A model generated the notes under the pieces. That model was not told where the DNA came from, ran no database searches, and worked only from the letters and a program-made list of their open reading frames with translations. Shown here piece by piece: positions 8,012-17,231 of a stretch of DNA of 64,000 nucleotides. Each line of letters opens with the position of its first letter. The stretch's first letter is position 1. This DNA comes from Streptomyces sp. WZ.A104 (GTDB lineage: Bacteria > Actinomycetota > Actinomycetes > Streptomycetales > Streptomycetaceae). Both the position numbers and the translations under genes were made by a program. The stretch spans positions 29,506 through 93,505 of the forward strand of contig NZ_NWVL01000029.1 of assembly GCF_002382885.1 (NCBI RefSeq). The letters run 5' to 3'.

Positions 8012-8912
8012 GCCGGACCTCCGTGGCGCAGACCGTGTAGCCGAACCACTCGTTGACGGCCAGCATCGGCCCGTTGCCCGCGTCGTTGGAGGTGTACGCG
8101 TCCGTGTACCCGGCGGCCCGCGCCCGGTGCAGCGAGTCGTTCTTCGCGAGCTTCGCCAGGCCCCGCCCCCGGAAGTCCCGCAGGGTGCCGGTCATGGCGC
8201 TCAGATAGGTCCGCGCTCCGTCGGTGGTGGCCGCGCTGAACGCCGCGACCTTCCCGTCCACCAGCGCCACCGAGGTCAGCTCCTGGTCGAAGGCCGGATG
8301 CCGCCAGATGTTCGTCAGCCAGTCCTCGTAGTCGTCCAGCTCGATGGGGATGTCACCCGGCTCGTCCGCCGTCGCCTCGACGTCCGCGTCGAACAGTGGC
8401 CGGGGATCGTCGGCGAAGTCGGCGCCCGTCCTCAGCTCGACGCCCGCCGGAACCTCCTGACGCGGCGGCAGGGAACCGCCCGCCAGGTCCAGACGCTGGA
8501 AGTGGGCGGAGCGCTTGGGCAGATAGCCCCGGTCATGGGCGAAGCCCAGGCTCTCCGGGTTGTCCAGGACCCACGCGTACACCACCGTGGCCCCGGCCTG
8601 CGCCAGGTGCTCCTCCGCCGTGCTCAGCAGCAGCGAGCCCGCGCCGCGGCCGGTGCGGCCGGGGCGCGTGTGCGGGGTGACGAACCCCTGCCCCGGTTCC
8701 GGACTGTCGTGGCTGATGCCCGCCTGCGCCGTACCGATGATCTCACCGTCCTCCTCGGCGACCAGCAGCCGGTAGTGCCGGTCCGGATGGGCGTGGGCCT
8801 GGTCGTGGAGTACCTGCTCGGGGGTGGCCACCATGTAGGGGACCGAAGCCCGGCGGACACGGGTCCACTCCTCGGCGTCGGACGGCCGGAAATCGCGCAC
8901 GATCACAGTCAT
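7992..8912 (-). CDS. Tandem GNAT acetyltransferase
   Basis: 306 residues with two GNAT halves. The first carries the acetyl-CoA loop region (VTPHTRPGRTGRGAGSLLL) and ends in a typical GFAHDRGYLP. The second carries RDFRGRGLAKLAK and NEWFGY. Doubled GNATs of this kind acetylate amines of small molecules such as aminoglycoside-like or thiol compounds, but the substrate is unknown. ATG at 8912. The gene is first of a two-gene operon with the DUF402 gene and is divergent from the GntR gene. Confidence 0.85.
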   Translation of the reverse strand: MTVIVRDFRPSDAEEWTRVRRASVPYMVATPEQVLHDQAHAHPDRHYRLLVAEEDGEIIGTAQAGISHDSPEPGQGFVTPHTRPGRTGRGAGSLLLSTAEEHLAQAGATVVYAWVLDNPESLGFAHDRGYLPKRSAHFQRLDLAGGSLPPRQEVPAGVELRTGADFADDPRPLFDADVEATADEPGDIPIELDDYEDWLTNIWRHPAFDQELTSVALVDGKVAAFSAATTDGARTYLSAMTGTLRDFRGRGLAKLAKNDSLHRARAAGYTDAYTSNDAGNGPMLAVNEWFGYTVCATEVRHVRTLP

Positions 8913-8958
8913 GCGGGGGACGGTAGGTGCAGCCGGGCCCCGGGCGCCTCTCCTTTTT

Positions 8959-9003
8959 CGCCGGTGTTGGAGAACCGGATTTCCGCCGGTGGGGGAGAAT
9001 CGG
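8959..9003. promoter_or_regulatory. Two 20-bp direct repeats with internal dyads, candidate GntR operator
   Basis: Copies at 8959-8978 and 8984-9003 are 25 bp apart and share CGCCGGTG, then GGAGAA, then CGG. The first contains a perfect CCGGT-N8-ACCGG dyad. The array lies between the divergent acetyltransferase and GntR starts and touches the GTG of the regulator, so autoregulation is likely. Confidence 0.5.
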
Positions 9004-9006
9004 CCC

Positions 9007-9396
9007 GTGACTGAGAAGCCCGTGACTGCGAAGATCGTGCTGGACCCGGACTCCGGCATCGCCCCGTACGAGCAACTGCGCAACCAGCTTTCCGAACTGG
9101 CCCGCTCCGGAGCCCTGCCCGTCGGCCACCGCCTCCCGACCGTACGCGGCTTCGCCGAGGAGCTGGGCCTCGCCGCCAACACGGTGGCCAAGGCCTACCG
9201 CGCCCTGGAGTCGGACGGCGTGATCGAGACCCGGGGCCGTAACGGGACCTTCGTCGCGGCCGCCGGGGGAGCGGCCGAGCAGCGGGCCGCGACCGCCGCG
9301 CAGAGTTACGCGGAGACCGCCGAGCGGCTCGGCCTCACCCGGGAACAGGCCCTGGCACTCGCCCGGGACGCGGTGCGGGCCGCGTACGGGGACTGA
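9007..9396 (+). CDS. GntR regulator, short YtrA-type
   Basis: 129 residues. The N-terminal winged helix (YEQLRNQLSELARSG, then LPTVRGFAEELGLAANTVAKAYRALE) is followed by only about 45 residues of helical C-terminus. That is the architecture of the YtrA subfamily, which usually regulates adjacent transporter or stress genes. The GTG at 9007 lies directly after the operator-like repeats, so the mRNA may be leaderless or nearly so. The divergent acetyltransferase operon is a probable target. The last codons and stop are part of a 19-bp tandem duplication. Confidence 0.87.
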   Translation: MTEKPVTAKIVLDPDSGIAPYEQLRNQLSELARSGALPVGHRLPTVRGFAEELGLAANTVAKAYRALESDGVIETRGRNGTFVAAAGGAAEQRAATAAQSYAETAERLGLTREQALALARDAVRAAYGD

Positions 9397-9422
9397 TCCG
9401 TAGTACGGGGACTGATCCGTAG
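9385..9422. repeat. Perfect 19-bp tandem duplication spanning a stop codon
   Basis: Units 9385-9403 and 9404-9422 are identical. The first holds the final codons and TGA of the GntR gene; the second lies in the 3' flank. Confidence 0.95.
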
Positions 9423-9485
9423 CCTTGTCCGTGCCCGCGGTCGTCCTGCCCCGCGCGGCAGGGGGCGTACGTCAACCGCCAGCAG

Positions 9486-10592
<1,107 letters not shown>

Positions 10593-10760
10593 GATCCGGC
10601 ACGGGGGCAGCCCGTGCACCCGGGTTTCCCCAGGAAGCGCGGCGGGAACTGACGGGAGCTCACCGGGGCCCGAGGGCGCACCGGGTGAACTCGCGGGGGC
10701 GGACGGAAGCACTCCGGATCTATTTTTGGCATGGACACTTCCAGTGTGGTCGGGGTGCTG

Positions 10761-10774
10761 CTACTACGGAGTAG
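10761..10774. promoter_or_regulatory. Palindrome CTACT-N4-AGTAG upstream of the SGNH esterase
   Basis: Perfect 5-bp arms at 10761-10765 and 10770-10774, extending imperfectly to CTGC/GCAG. It lies about 30 bp before the start codon and next to the AAGGAGG ribosome site at 10792. Confidence 0.4.
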
Positions 10775-10802
10775 GCAGATACCCCCTGCTCAAGGAGGTC
10801 CC

Positions 10803-11606
10803 ATGAAAATGTCCAGACTCGTGGCGTTCTCGTCCTCTCTCCTGCTCGGTGCAGTTCTCGCCCTGACCGGTGCGGGGATCGCGCACGCCGACGCGTCCGT
10901 CAAGGCCGTCGACTACGTCGCGCTCGGCGACTCGTACTCCTCCGGCGTCGGAGCCGGCGCTTACGACGGCTCCAGCTGCAAGCGCAGCTCCCGCGCCTAC
11001 CCCGCCCTCTGGGCAGCCGCCAACTCCCCCGCCTCGTTCCACTTCACCGCCTGCTCGGGTGCCCGGACCAACGACGTCACGAGCGGGCAGCTCGGACCGC
11101 TGAACGCCTCGACCGACCTCGTGTCGATCTCCGTCGGCGGCAACGACGCGGGCTTCGCGGACGTCATGACGACCTGTGTCCTGCAGTCCGAGGCGGCCTG
11201 TCTCAACCGGATCGCCACCGCCCGCGCCTACGTCGACTCGACCCTGCCCGGCCGGCTCGACTCCGTGTACGCGGCGATCCGCGCCAAGGCCCCCTCGGCC
11301 CAGGTCGTCGTCCTCGGCTACCCCCGCTTCTACCGGCTCGGCGGCAGCTGCATCGCCGGTCTGAGCGAGAAGGAGCGCGCGGCCATCAACGGCGCGTCCG
11401 ACCACCTCAACACGGCCACCGCCAAGCGCGCGGCGGACCACGGCTTCACCTTCGGCGATGTCCGCCCCACCTTCACCGGACACGAGATCTGCTCGGGCAA
11501 CTCCTGGCTGCACAGCGTGAACTGGCTCAACATCGGTGAGTCATACCACCCCACCGCCGCCGGACAGTCGGGCGGCTATCTCCCGGTCCTCAAGTCCGCT
11601 CTCTGA
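10803..11606 (+). CDS. Secreted SGNH-hydrolase lipase/esterase
   Basis: 267 residues. ATG at 10803 follows a strong AAGGAGG. The signal peptide covers residues 1-29 (cleavage at AHA-D). Block I GDSYSSG puts the nucleophile at Ser44. Block III GGND is at 112-115. The catalytic His is in ESYHP at about residue 249. The classical Asp two residues before the Tyr is Glu here, as expected for actinobacterial enzymes that work with a Ser-His dyad. The six cysteines of the mature protein are compatible with three disulfides. It acts outside the cell on fatty-acid esters and resembles the well-studied Streptomyces SGNH lipases. Confidence 0.92.
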   Translation: MKMSRLVAFSSSLLLGAVLALTGAGIAHADASVKAVDYVALGDSYSSGVGAGAYDGSSCKRSSRAYPALWAAANSPASFHFTACSGARTNDVTSGQLGPLNASTDLVSISVGGNDAGFADVMTTCVLQSEAACLNRIATARAYVDSTLPGRLDSVYAAIRAKAPSAQVVVLGYPRFYRLGGSCIAGLSEKERAAINGASDHLNTATAKRAADHGFTFGDVRPTFTGHEICSGNSWLHSVNWLNIGESYHPTAAGQSGGYLPVLKSAL

Positions 11607-11869
11607 CACACGAGTTCCGCCACCCACCGTCCCCCACGCGGGAGTCCTCGCCGATCGAGGCCTCCCGCTCCACGGTCGAGCGGCGGGCAACCCAAGGGGC
11701 AAACCCGCCGAACTGCCCCAAGTCGCCCTGGAATCGCGCGCATTCGGTAACGGCCTGTCAACCTCCGTACGTGTGTGCGCAATCCTGTGGCCGGGATACA
11801 CGGGTGTCACTGAGGGACGATAGGGTTAACCTGCCCGGACCGGGTGCCCTTGTACGGGTGGGGAGTGAC

Positions 11870-12133
11870 ATGGAACAGATAACGATGCGGAGCAGGGCGC
11901 GTGTACCTGCCATTACCTGCGGAAGCGGTGCGACCAGTACGCGCCTCGACCGCCATCTGGCGGTGCTCGGCGGCCCCGTCGTCCCGCAGCGCGAGTCGGC
12001 GGAAGCGACGCTGCTGATGCGCGAGCTGACCTCGCGTGACGTCTCGCACACCCGCAGGAGCAGGAGCGCGCGCGTCTCGCTCTTCGCGCCGCTGCGGCGA
12101 CTGCGGCGTTCGCTCTTCGGCAGCCGCCGCTGA
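11870..12133 (+). CDS. Small conserved basic protein, unknown function
   Basis: 87 residues. The ATG at 11870 follows GGGGAG. The N-terminal half has ITCGSGATSTRLDRHLAVLGG. The C-terminal 25 residues are strongly basic, with repeated RRLRRS-like motifs. There is no membrane segment or recognised domain. I believe similar small proteins occur beside the SGNH gene in other streptomycetes, but this rests on memory. The basic tail would suit RNA, DNA or membrane-surface binding. The 263-bp upstream gap holds a TAGGGT -10-like word at 11821 and little else. Confidence 0.6.
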   Translation: MEQITMRSRARVPAITCGSGATSTRLDRHLAVLGGPVVPQRESAEATLLMRELTSRDVSHTRRSRSARVSLFAPLRRLRRSLFGSRR

Positions 12134-12180
12134 CCCACGCGCGTCATCGCCCTCCGGACCGGCCCACCGCTCGGGTCGGC

Positions 12181-13377
12181 TCAGGCGATCACTCCGTCCC
12201 GGCGCAGCGCCGATGTCTGTTCGTCCGTCATCCCCAGGGCACGCAGCAGCACATCGGTGTGTTCACCCAGCGCCGGTACGGACCCCATCCGCGCCTCCTC
12301 GCTCCCCGGCAGCGTGATCGGCGGCAGCAGCGCCCGCAACGGCCCCACCGGCGACCCCACCTCCCGCCACCGGTCCCGCGCCGCCAGCTGCGGATGCGCC
12401 GCCACGTCGGCCACCGTGTTCAGCCGGGCACAGGCGATGCCCGCCGCCTCCAGCCCGGCCAGCGCCTCCCGCCCCGTAAGCTTCGCCAGCGCCCCGGCCA
12501 CCGCCTCATCGGTCCGTTCACGGTGGGCGGTGCGTGCCGCGTTCGTCGCGAAGTCCGGGTCCTCGGCCAGCTCGGGCCGCCCGAGCACCTGTTCCGTCAG
12601 CCGCCGCCACTCCCGGTCGTTCTGCACGGAGAGCAGCACCTGCTCGCCGTCCGCCGTGGCGTAGGCGTCGTACGGGGCGATCACCGAGTGCGCGAGCCCG
12701 GTGCGCTCCGGGGGTGTCGAGCCGTGCATCCCCTGGTGCAGCGGATGACCCATCCACTCGGCCAGCGCGTCCAGCATGGACACTTCCACCGGCCCGCCCC
12801 GCCCGGTGCCCGCCCGCCGCAGCAGCGCCGCCAGCACCCCCGAGAACGCGTACATGGCCGCCGCGATGTCCGCCGCCGGAACGCCCGCCTTCACCGGCTG
12901 CCCGGCGGTCCCGGTCACCGAGACCAGGCCCGCCTCGCACTGCACGAGCATGTCGTAGGCCCGCTTGTGGGCGTACGGTCCGCCCGCCCCGTAACCGGAG
13001 ATGTCGACCGCCACCAGACGCGGGTGTTCGGTGCAGAGGGCCGCGGCGTCGAGGCCGAGCCGGGCCGCCGCCCCCTGCGCCAGATTCTGCACGAACACAT
13101 CGGCCCCGGCGATCAGTTCACGCACCACAGCCAGTCCGCGCGGGTCCTTCAGGTCGACGGCCAGGGACTCCTTGCCCCGGTTGCACCAGACGAAGTGCGA
13201 GGCGAGACCGCGTGCCGCCGTGTCGTAGCCGCGCGCGAAGTCGCCGCCGTCCGGACGCTCCACCTTGATGACCCTGGCTCCGAGGTCGGCGAGCTGCCGG
13301 GTGGCGAAGGGGGCGGCGACGGCCTGCTCGACGGCGACCACGGTGAGGCCTTCGAGGGGGAGGGGCTGAGTGTTCAT
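12181..13377 (-). CDS. CaiB/BaiF family III CoA-transferase
   Basis: 398 residues covering the whole family. The N-terminal GLTVVAVEQAVAAPFATRQLADLGARVIKVE is characteristic. Asp142 in RAYDMLVQCEAG is the expected catalytic aspartate that forms the mixed anhydride with the acyl group. VSMLDALAEWM follows in the second lobe. These enzymes move CoA between carboxylic acids such as succinate, oxalate or carnitine-like acids. The donor and acceptor cannot be told from sequence. It stands alone, followed on the same strand by the small basic protein gene in the opposite direction. Confidence 0.9.
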   Translation of the reverse strand: MNTQPLPLEGLTVVAVEQAVAAPFATRQLADLGARVIKVERPDGGDFARGYDTAARGLASHFVWCNRGKESLAVDLKDPRGLAVVRELIAGADVFVQNLAQGAAARLGLDAAALCTEHPRLVAVDISGYGAGGPYAHKRAYDMLVQCEAGLVSVTGTAGQPVKAGVPAADIAAAMYAFSGVLAALLRRAGTGRGGPVEVSMLDALAEWMGHPLHQGMHGSTPPERTGLAHSVIAPYDAYATADGEQVLLSVQNDREWRRLTEQVLGRPELAEDPDFATNAARTAHRERTDEAVAGALAKLTGREALAGLEAAGIACARLNTVADVAAHPQLAARDRWREVGSPVGPLRALLPPITLPGSEEARMGSVPALGEHTDVLLRALGMTDEQTSALRRDGVIA

Positions 13378-13447
13378 GGCCCGTGCTTACCCTGCCGACC
13401 GGCCCTTCCGCCACCCCCGGCCCCCCTCGTACCAGGGTCCTGCGCCC

Positions 13448-14776
13448 TCACAGCAGCGCGAACTGTCCCTCCGGCCCTTCCTCCTGGTGCCCCAGGACCG
13501 AGGCGGGGCGCCGTGCTGAGGCCGGGACCGGCAGCACCCCGGCCGCCCGCAGCTCGTCCCGGGAGATCAGCGGCACCCCCTCCAGCCGGGACCGCAAGGC
13601 CTCCCGCCGGGGGCGCAGCCCGTCCAGGAGCGTCAGTACGGAGACGAGCTCCAGCAGCTCCGAGGTCCACTCCCGGGTCCACCCACGCGCACCGACCGCC
13701 GCCAGCCCCTCCGCGCCCTCGGCCGCCGCACCCGCCGCTGCCGCCGCCCGGCGGGTGAACCAGAGCTCCAGCACCCGTACGCCGCTCACCCTGAACTCCC
13801 AGGCCCCCGCCGCCACCGGCGAGATCCGGCCATCGCCGACGATCAGGACCTCGGCCTCCGCGTCGTACGCGATCTCCGTCGGCCGGGCCGGGAGCGCCGC
13901 CCGTACATAGGGCCTGCGCCCGCCCGGCAACCGGGGGCGTTCCCCGCCCCGGGCCCCGCGCAGCTGGATGCGCGTCAGTTCCCGGCCCAGCTCCACTCCT
14001 TGTGCCCACACCTCGGCGTCGGCGGGCAGCGGGACCCGGCAGCCGGAAGGCGAGGGCCGGGCGGCGGCCAGGGCCCAGGCCAGTACGGCTTCGGGGGTGA
14101 TCTCCGGCCCCAGCCGGGCGCGCACCACATCCAGCAGGCCCGGTGCCAGATTGGGTTCGGTGGCGCCGGGCCGCCGGTACAGCGGCCTGATCCGGCCCGG
14201 CCGCCCGGCGGGGGAGTGGCCGTCGGGGAGGAGACGGCTCACGGACAGGGGGAGGGGCCCGGCGGACCGGGGCACATAACCGTGTTCGACCGCGAAGAGC
14301 TGCTGCCCGTCGGCGACCCGCCACAGCTCCGGGCGGGCCGCGTCGATCAGCCGGTGGTCCGGGAGCAGCCACTGTTCGTCGAACGGTCCGTGCAGGATCC
14401 GTACGGGACCGGGGCAGTCGCCCGGCTCTCGGGCGAAGCGGCCCGTCCCGGTGGACTGCCCGGGCAGTGCGGCGACCGATGTGTGCGGCGTACGGGTACG
14501 GGTGGGGCCGAACAGCCGCTCCTGCTCGGCGCCCTCGGCGGCGGCCAGCCGCTCCCAGCGGGCCCGGAGCGCGGCGGGGTCGGGGCCGCCGATCCAGGAG
14601 CGGCCGGTCCTCAGCGGACGCACCGACCACGGCATCAGCTCGTCCAGCGGTACGAACCCGTCGAGCGGCGAGGAGGCGTCCTGCGGTGAGGAGCCTTCCT
14701 GCGGTGAGGGAGCGTCCGGCGGTGAGGACTCCGTGTCCCCGCCGGATCCGGCCGCCGCCGTCCTGCGCGCTGCCAC
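13448..14776 (-). CDS. Stand-alone C-terminal domain of a type ISP restriction-modification enzyme
   Basis: 442 residues. From about residue 110 onward the protein matches the C-terminal (target-recognition side) domain of LlaBIII/LlaGI-like type ISP enzymes. Markers are PDHRLIDAARPELWRV, the NLAPGLLD and VLAWALAAARP segments, LPGGRRPYVRAALP and the ending EEGPEGQFALL. The nuclease, helicase and methyltransferase parts of the approximately 1500-residue single-chain enzymes are absent. The N-terminal 55 residues are a Ser/Pro/Gly-rich tail with three SSPQ/SSPL repeats. It cannot restrict DNA alone. It may be a domesticated DNA-recognition module or have an unrelated housekeeping role. Confidence 0.75.
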   Translation of the reverse strand: MAARRTAAAGSGGDTESSPPDAPSPQEGSSPQDASSPLDGFVPLDELMPWSVRPLRTGRSWIGGPDPAALRARWERLAAAEGAEQERLFGPTRTRTPHTSVAALPGQSTGTGRFAREPGDCPGPVRILHGPFDEQWLLPDHRLIDAARPELWRVADGQQLFAVEHGYVPRSAGPLPLSVSRLLPDGHSPAGRPGRIRPLYRRPGATEPNLAPGLLDVVRARLGPEITPEAVLAWALAAARPSPSGCRVPLPADAEVWAQGVELGRELTRIQLRGARGGERPRLPGGRRPYVRAALPARPTEIAYDAEAEVLIVGDGRISPVAAGAWEFRVSGVRVLELWFTRRAAAAAGAAAEGAEGLAAVGARGWTREWTSELLELVSVLTLLDGLRPRREALRSRLEGVPLISRDELRAAGVLPVPASARRPASVLGHQEEGPEGQFALL

Positions 14777-14846
14777 CGAGCCGTCCTCCCCTGTCCGCAG
14801 TGACCCTCGCGCATCGTAGCGGCGGGGGCGGGCACGCGGGATCGGG

Positions 14847-15653
14847 TCAGTGCGCCTCCACCGTCACGGAGAACGAGAAGCGGTCGCCCCGGTAGCGGAT
14901 GCGGGCCACGTCGACGACGCGCCCCTCCTCGTCGTACGTCACGCCCGTGTAGTGCAGGATCGGGCTGAGCAGCGGGACCCGGAGCAGTTCGGCGGTGACC
15001 GGGTCGGCGAGGCGGGCCTCCACCGTGTCGGTGATCCGGGAGATCTTCACCCCGACGGCATCGCGCAGGACCTTGGTCATCGGCCAGCGTTCCAGGTCGG
15101 TGACGTCGATCCGGGCGGCGACGTCGGGACGTACCGCGTTCTCCGCCCAGTTGGTCGGCTCGTCGCTCTCGCCGTCGCGGCGCAGCCGCCGGTAGCTGAC
15201 CACCTCGCCGCAGTCCGGGAAGAACTCCGCGAGATCGCCCGGCACCGGTACCGCCCCGTGGCCGAGAACCGTCGTCGCCTCCCCGGACTGCTGGGCGACG
15301 ATCGCGTCGACCGAGCCCAGCAGCCGCACCGGCGAGACCCGGCGGGCGCGCGGCTCGATGAACGTGCCGCGCCGCCGGTGCCGGCTGATCAGCCCTTCGG
15401 TCTCCAGCTCCTTCAGTGCCTGGCGCATCGTGAGCACGCTGACGCCGTAGTGCGCGGCGAGCTGCTCCTCGGTGGGCAGCCGGGCGGAGGCGTCCTGCGG
15501 GCGGCCCAGTATCGAGGCCCGCAGCGACTGCGAGACCTGATACCAGAGCGGCAGCTTCCGGTTCAGTACGAGGGAGTCGGGGGCGAAGGCGGGCGGGTGG
15601 TGTGGCTGGTCCACGCCGCTGTCCGCCCCGGCCTGCTCATGGCTCTCGGTCAT
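14847..15653 (-). CDS. GntR/UTRA (HutC-type) transcriptional regulator
   Basis: 268 residues. The winged helix spans about residues 30-100 (LPLWYQVSQSLRASILG, then LPTEEQLAAHYGVSVLTMRQALKELE). A UTRA ligand domain spans about 115-265 (VVSYRRLRRDG, then LHYTGVTYDEEGRVVDVARIRYRGD). HutC-type regulators usually repress catabolic genes and sense a pathway metabolite. It lies 76 bp downstream of homogentisate dioxygenase on the same strand, so a role in tyrosine/homogentisate catabolism is plausible but unproven. ATG at 15653 is chosen; an in-frame GTG lies 15 bp upstream. Confidence 0.88.
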   Translation of the reverse strand: MTESHEQAGADSGVDQPHHPPAFAPDSLVLNRKLPLWYQVSQSLRASILGRPQDASARLPTEEQLAAHYGVSVLTMRQALKELETEGLISRHRRRGTFIEPRARRVSPVRLLGSVDAIVAQQSGEATTVLGHGAVPVPGDLAEFFPDCGEVVSYRRLRRDGESDEPTNWAENAVRPDVAARIDVTDLERWPMTKVLRDAVGVKISRITDTVEARLADPVTAELLRVPLLSPILHYTGVTYDEEGRVVDVARIRYRGDRFSFSVTVEAH

Positions 15654-15701
15654 GTCCGTCCCCGTCACGTCCCGTCCTGTACCGCCCGTGCGTGCTCTTC
15701 C

Positions 15702-15739
15702 GGTGCCGACTACGGCCGGCGGGTGCCGCCTACGGCCGG
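15702..15739. repeat. 18-bp near-perfect tandem repeat spanning the hmgA stop
   Basis: Units 15702-15719 and 15722-15739 differ at one base (GGTGCCG-M-CTACGGCCGG) at a 20-bp period. One unit contains the final codons and TAG of hmgA on the minus strand. Confidence 0.9.
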
Positions 15740-17049
15740 AAGTTGCGGCTCAGACCCTGCCACACGTCGTCGTAGCCGCGTTGCAGGTGGTCGGCGGTGG
15801 CCGCCTGGGCGGTCGCCGTGACCGGCCAGCGGGTCTCGAACATGAAGGCCAGACCGTCGTCGATCTTCTGCGGCTTCAGCTCCGCCGCGCTCGCCCGGTC
15901 GAAGGTCTCCCGGTCCGGGCCGTGGGCCGACATCATGTTGTGCAGGGAGCCACCGCCGGGGACGAAGCCGTCGGCCTTCGCGTCGTACGCCCCCTCGATC
16001 AGGCCCATGTACTCGCTCATCACGTTCCGGTGGAAGTACGGCGGCCGGAAGGTGTCCTCGCCGACCAGCCAGCGCGGGGCGAAGACGACGAAGTCCACCC
16101 CGGCGAGCCCCGGGGTGTCGGACGGCGAGGTCAGGACCGTGAAGATCGACGGGTCGGGGTGGTCGTAGCTGATCGTGCCGATCACGTTGAATCGGCGCAG
16201 GTCGTAGACGTACGGGGTGTAGTTGCCGTGCCAGGCGACGACATCGAGCGGCGAGTGGTCGTACGTTGCCGACCAGAGGTTCCCGCAGAACTTGTTCACC
16301 ACCTCCACCGGGCGGTCGTCGTCCTCGTACGCGGCGACGGGGGAGAGGAAATCCCGGGCGTTCGCCAGGCCGTTGGCGCCGATCGGGCCGAGGTCGGGCA
16401 GCGCGAACGGGCGGCCGTAGTTCTCGCAGACGTAACCGCGCGCGGTCTCCTCCAGCAGCTCCACCCGGAAGCGGACGCCGCGCGGGATCAGCGCGATGTG
16501 GCCCGGTTCGGCGCGCAGCAGGCCCAGTTCGGTGCGCAGCAGCAGCCCGCCGCGTTCGGGCACGATCAGCAGCTCGCCGTCGGAGTCGCCGAACACCCGG
16601 TCCGTCATGGAGGAGTTGGCGTGGTAGAGGTGGATCGCCATCCCGCTGCGCTGAGTGGCGTCCCCGTTGCCGCCCAGCGTCCAGAGCCCGCTGAGGAAGT
16701 CCGTGCCGGGCGCGGGGTCGGGCAGGGGGTTCCAGCGGAGCCGGTTCGGGTCGGGCGCCGACTCGGTGAAGGGCGCCGAGCGCAGCCCGCCGTTGTCGAT
16801 CCGGGTGAAGGCCGGGTGCGCGGCGGAGGGGCGGACTCGGTAGAGCCAGGAACGGAGGTTGTGGGCGCGCGGCTCGGTGAAGGCGGAGCCGCTCAGCTGC
16901 TCCGCGTACAGCCCGAGCGGGGCGCGCTGGGGGGAGTTACGGCCGTGCGGCAACGCCCCGGGGACCGCCTCCGAGCTGTGCTCATTGCCGAATCCGGAGG
17001 AGTACGTCAGCCCCTCGGCCGTCTTCCTCGCCTGCTCGATCGCGCTCAT
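15730..17049 (-). CDS. hmgA: Homogentisate 1,2-dioxygenase
   Basis: 439 residues, the normal family length. It opens the aromatic ring of homogentisate to maleylacetoacetate in tyrosine/phenylalanine degradation. The start is typical of the family (LTYSSGFGNEHSSEAVPGALP). The non-haem iron site is carried by FHRNVMSEYMGLIEG (His and Glu ligands) and GGSLHNMMSAHGPD (His ligand and catalytic His region) near residues 340-375. The ATG at 17049 is divergent from a TetR gene, with a TCCTA-N10-TAGGA palindrome between. The HutC-type regulator downstream may be co-transcribed. Confidence 0.96.
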   Translation of the reverse strand: MSAIEQARKTAEGLTYSSGFGNEHSSEAVPGALPHGRNSPQRAPLGLYAEQLSGSAFTEPRAHNLRSWLYRVRPSAAHPAFTRIDNGGLRSAPFTESAPDPNRLRWNPLPDPAPGTDFLSGLWTLGGNGDATQRSGMAIHLYHANSSMTDRVFGDSDGELLIVPERGGLLLRTELGLLRAEPGHIALIPRGVRFRVELLEETARGYVCENYGRPFALPDLGPIGANGLANARDFLSPVAAYEDDDRPVEVVNKFCGNLWSATYDHSPLDVVAWHGNYTPYVYDLRRFNVIGTISYDHPDPSIFTVLTSPSDTPGLAGVDFVVFAPRWLVGEDTFRPPYFHRNVMSEYMGLIEGAYDAKADGFVPGGGSLHNMMSAHGPDRETFDRASAAELKPQKIDDGLAFMFETRWPVTATAQAATADHLQRGYDDVWQGLSRNFRP

Positions 17050-17097
17050 CCCGCACTCCTGGTGCCCAAGAAGCCCTCGGATCCGCCGGACAACGAA

Positions 17098-17117
17098 TCC
17101 TATGCTCTACCGTAGGA
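17098..17117. promoter_or_regulatory. Palindrome TCCTA-N10-TAGGA between hmgA and the TetR gene
   Basis: Perfect arms at 17098-17102 and 17113-17117, about 50 bp upstream of hmgA and in the shared divergent region. It is a likely operator for the TetR or HutC-type regulator, and which of the two cannot be told. Confidence 0.5.
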
Positions 17118-17231
17118 ATAGGAGTGGGGGGACGTCAACGGCATACGGCACGTGGCGGGCCGTTCGTGGTGGGTACCGGCTTCCCCGGAGGGGTGCCGCC
17201 GCTGTTCGGCGGGCGCGGGGGCCACGGCATC

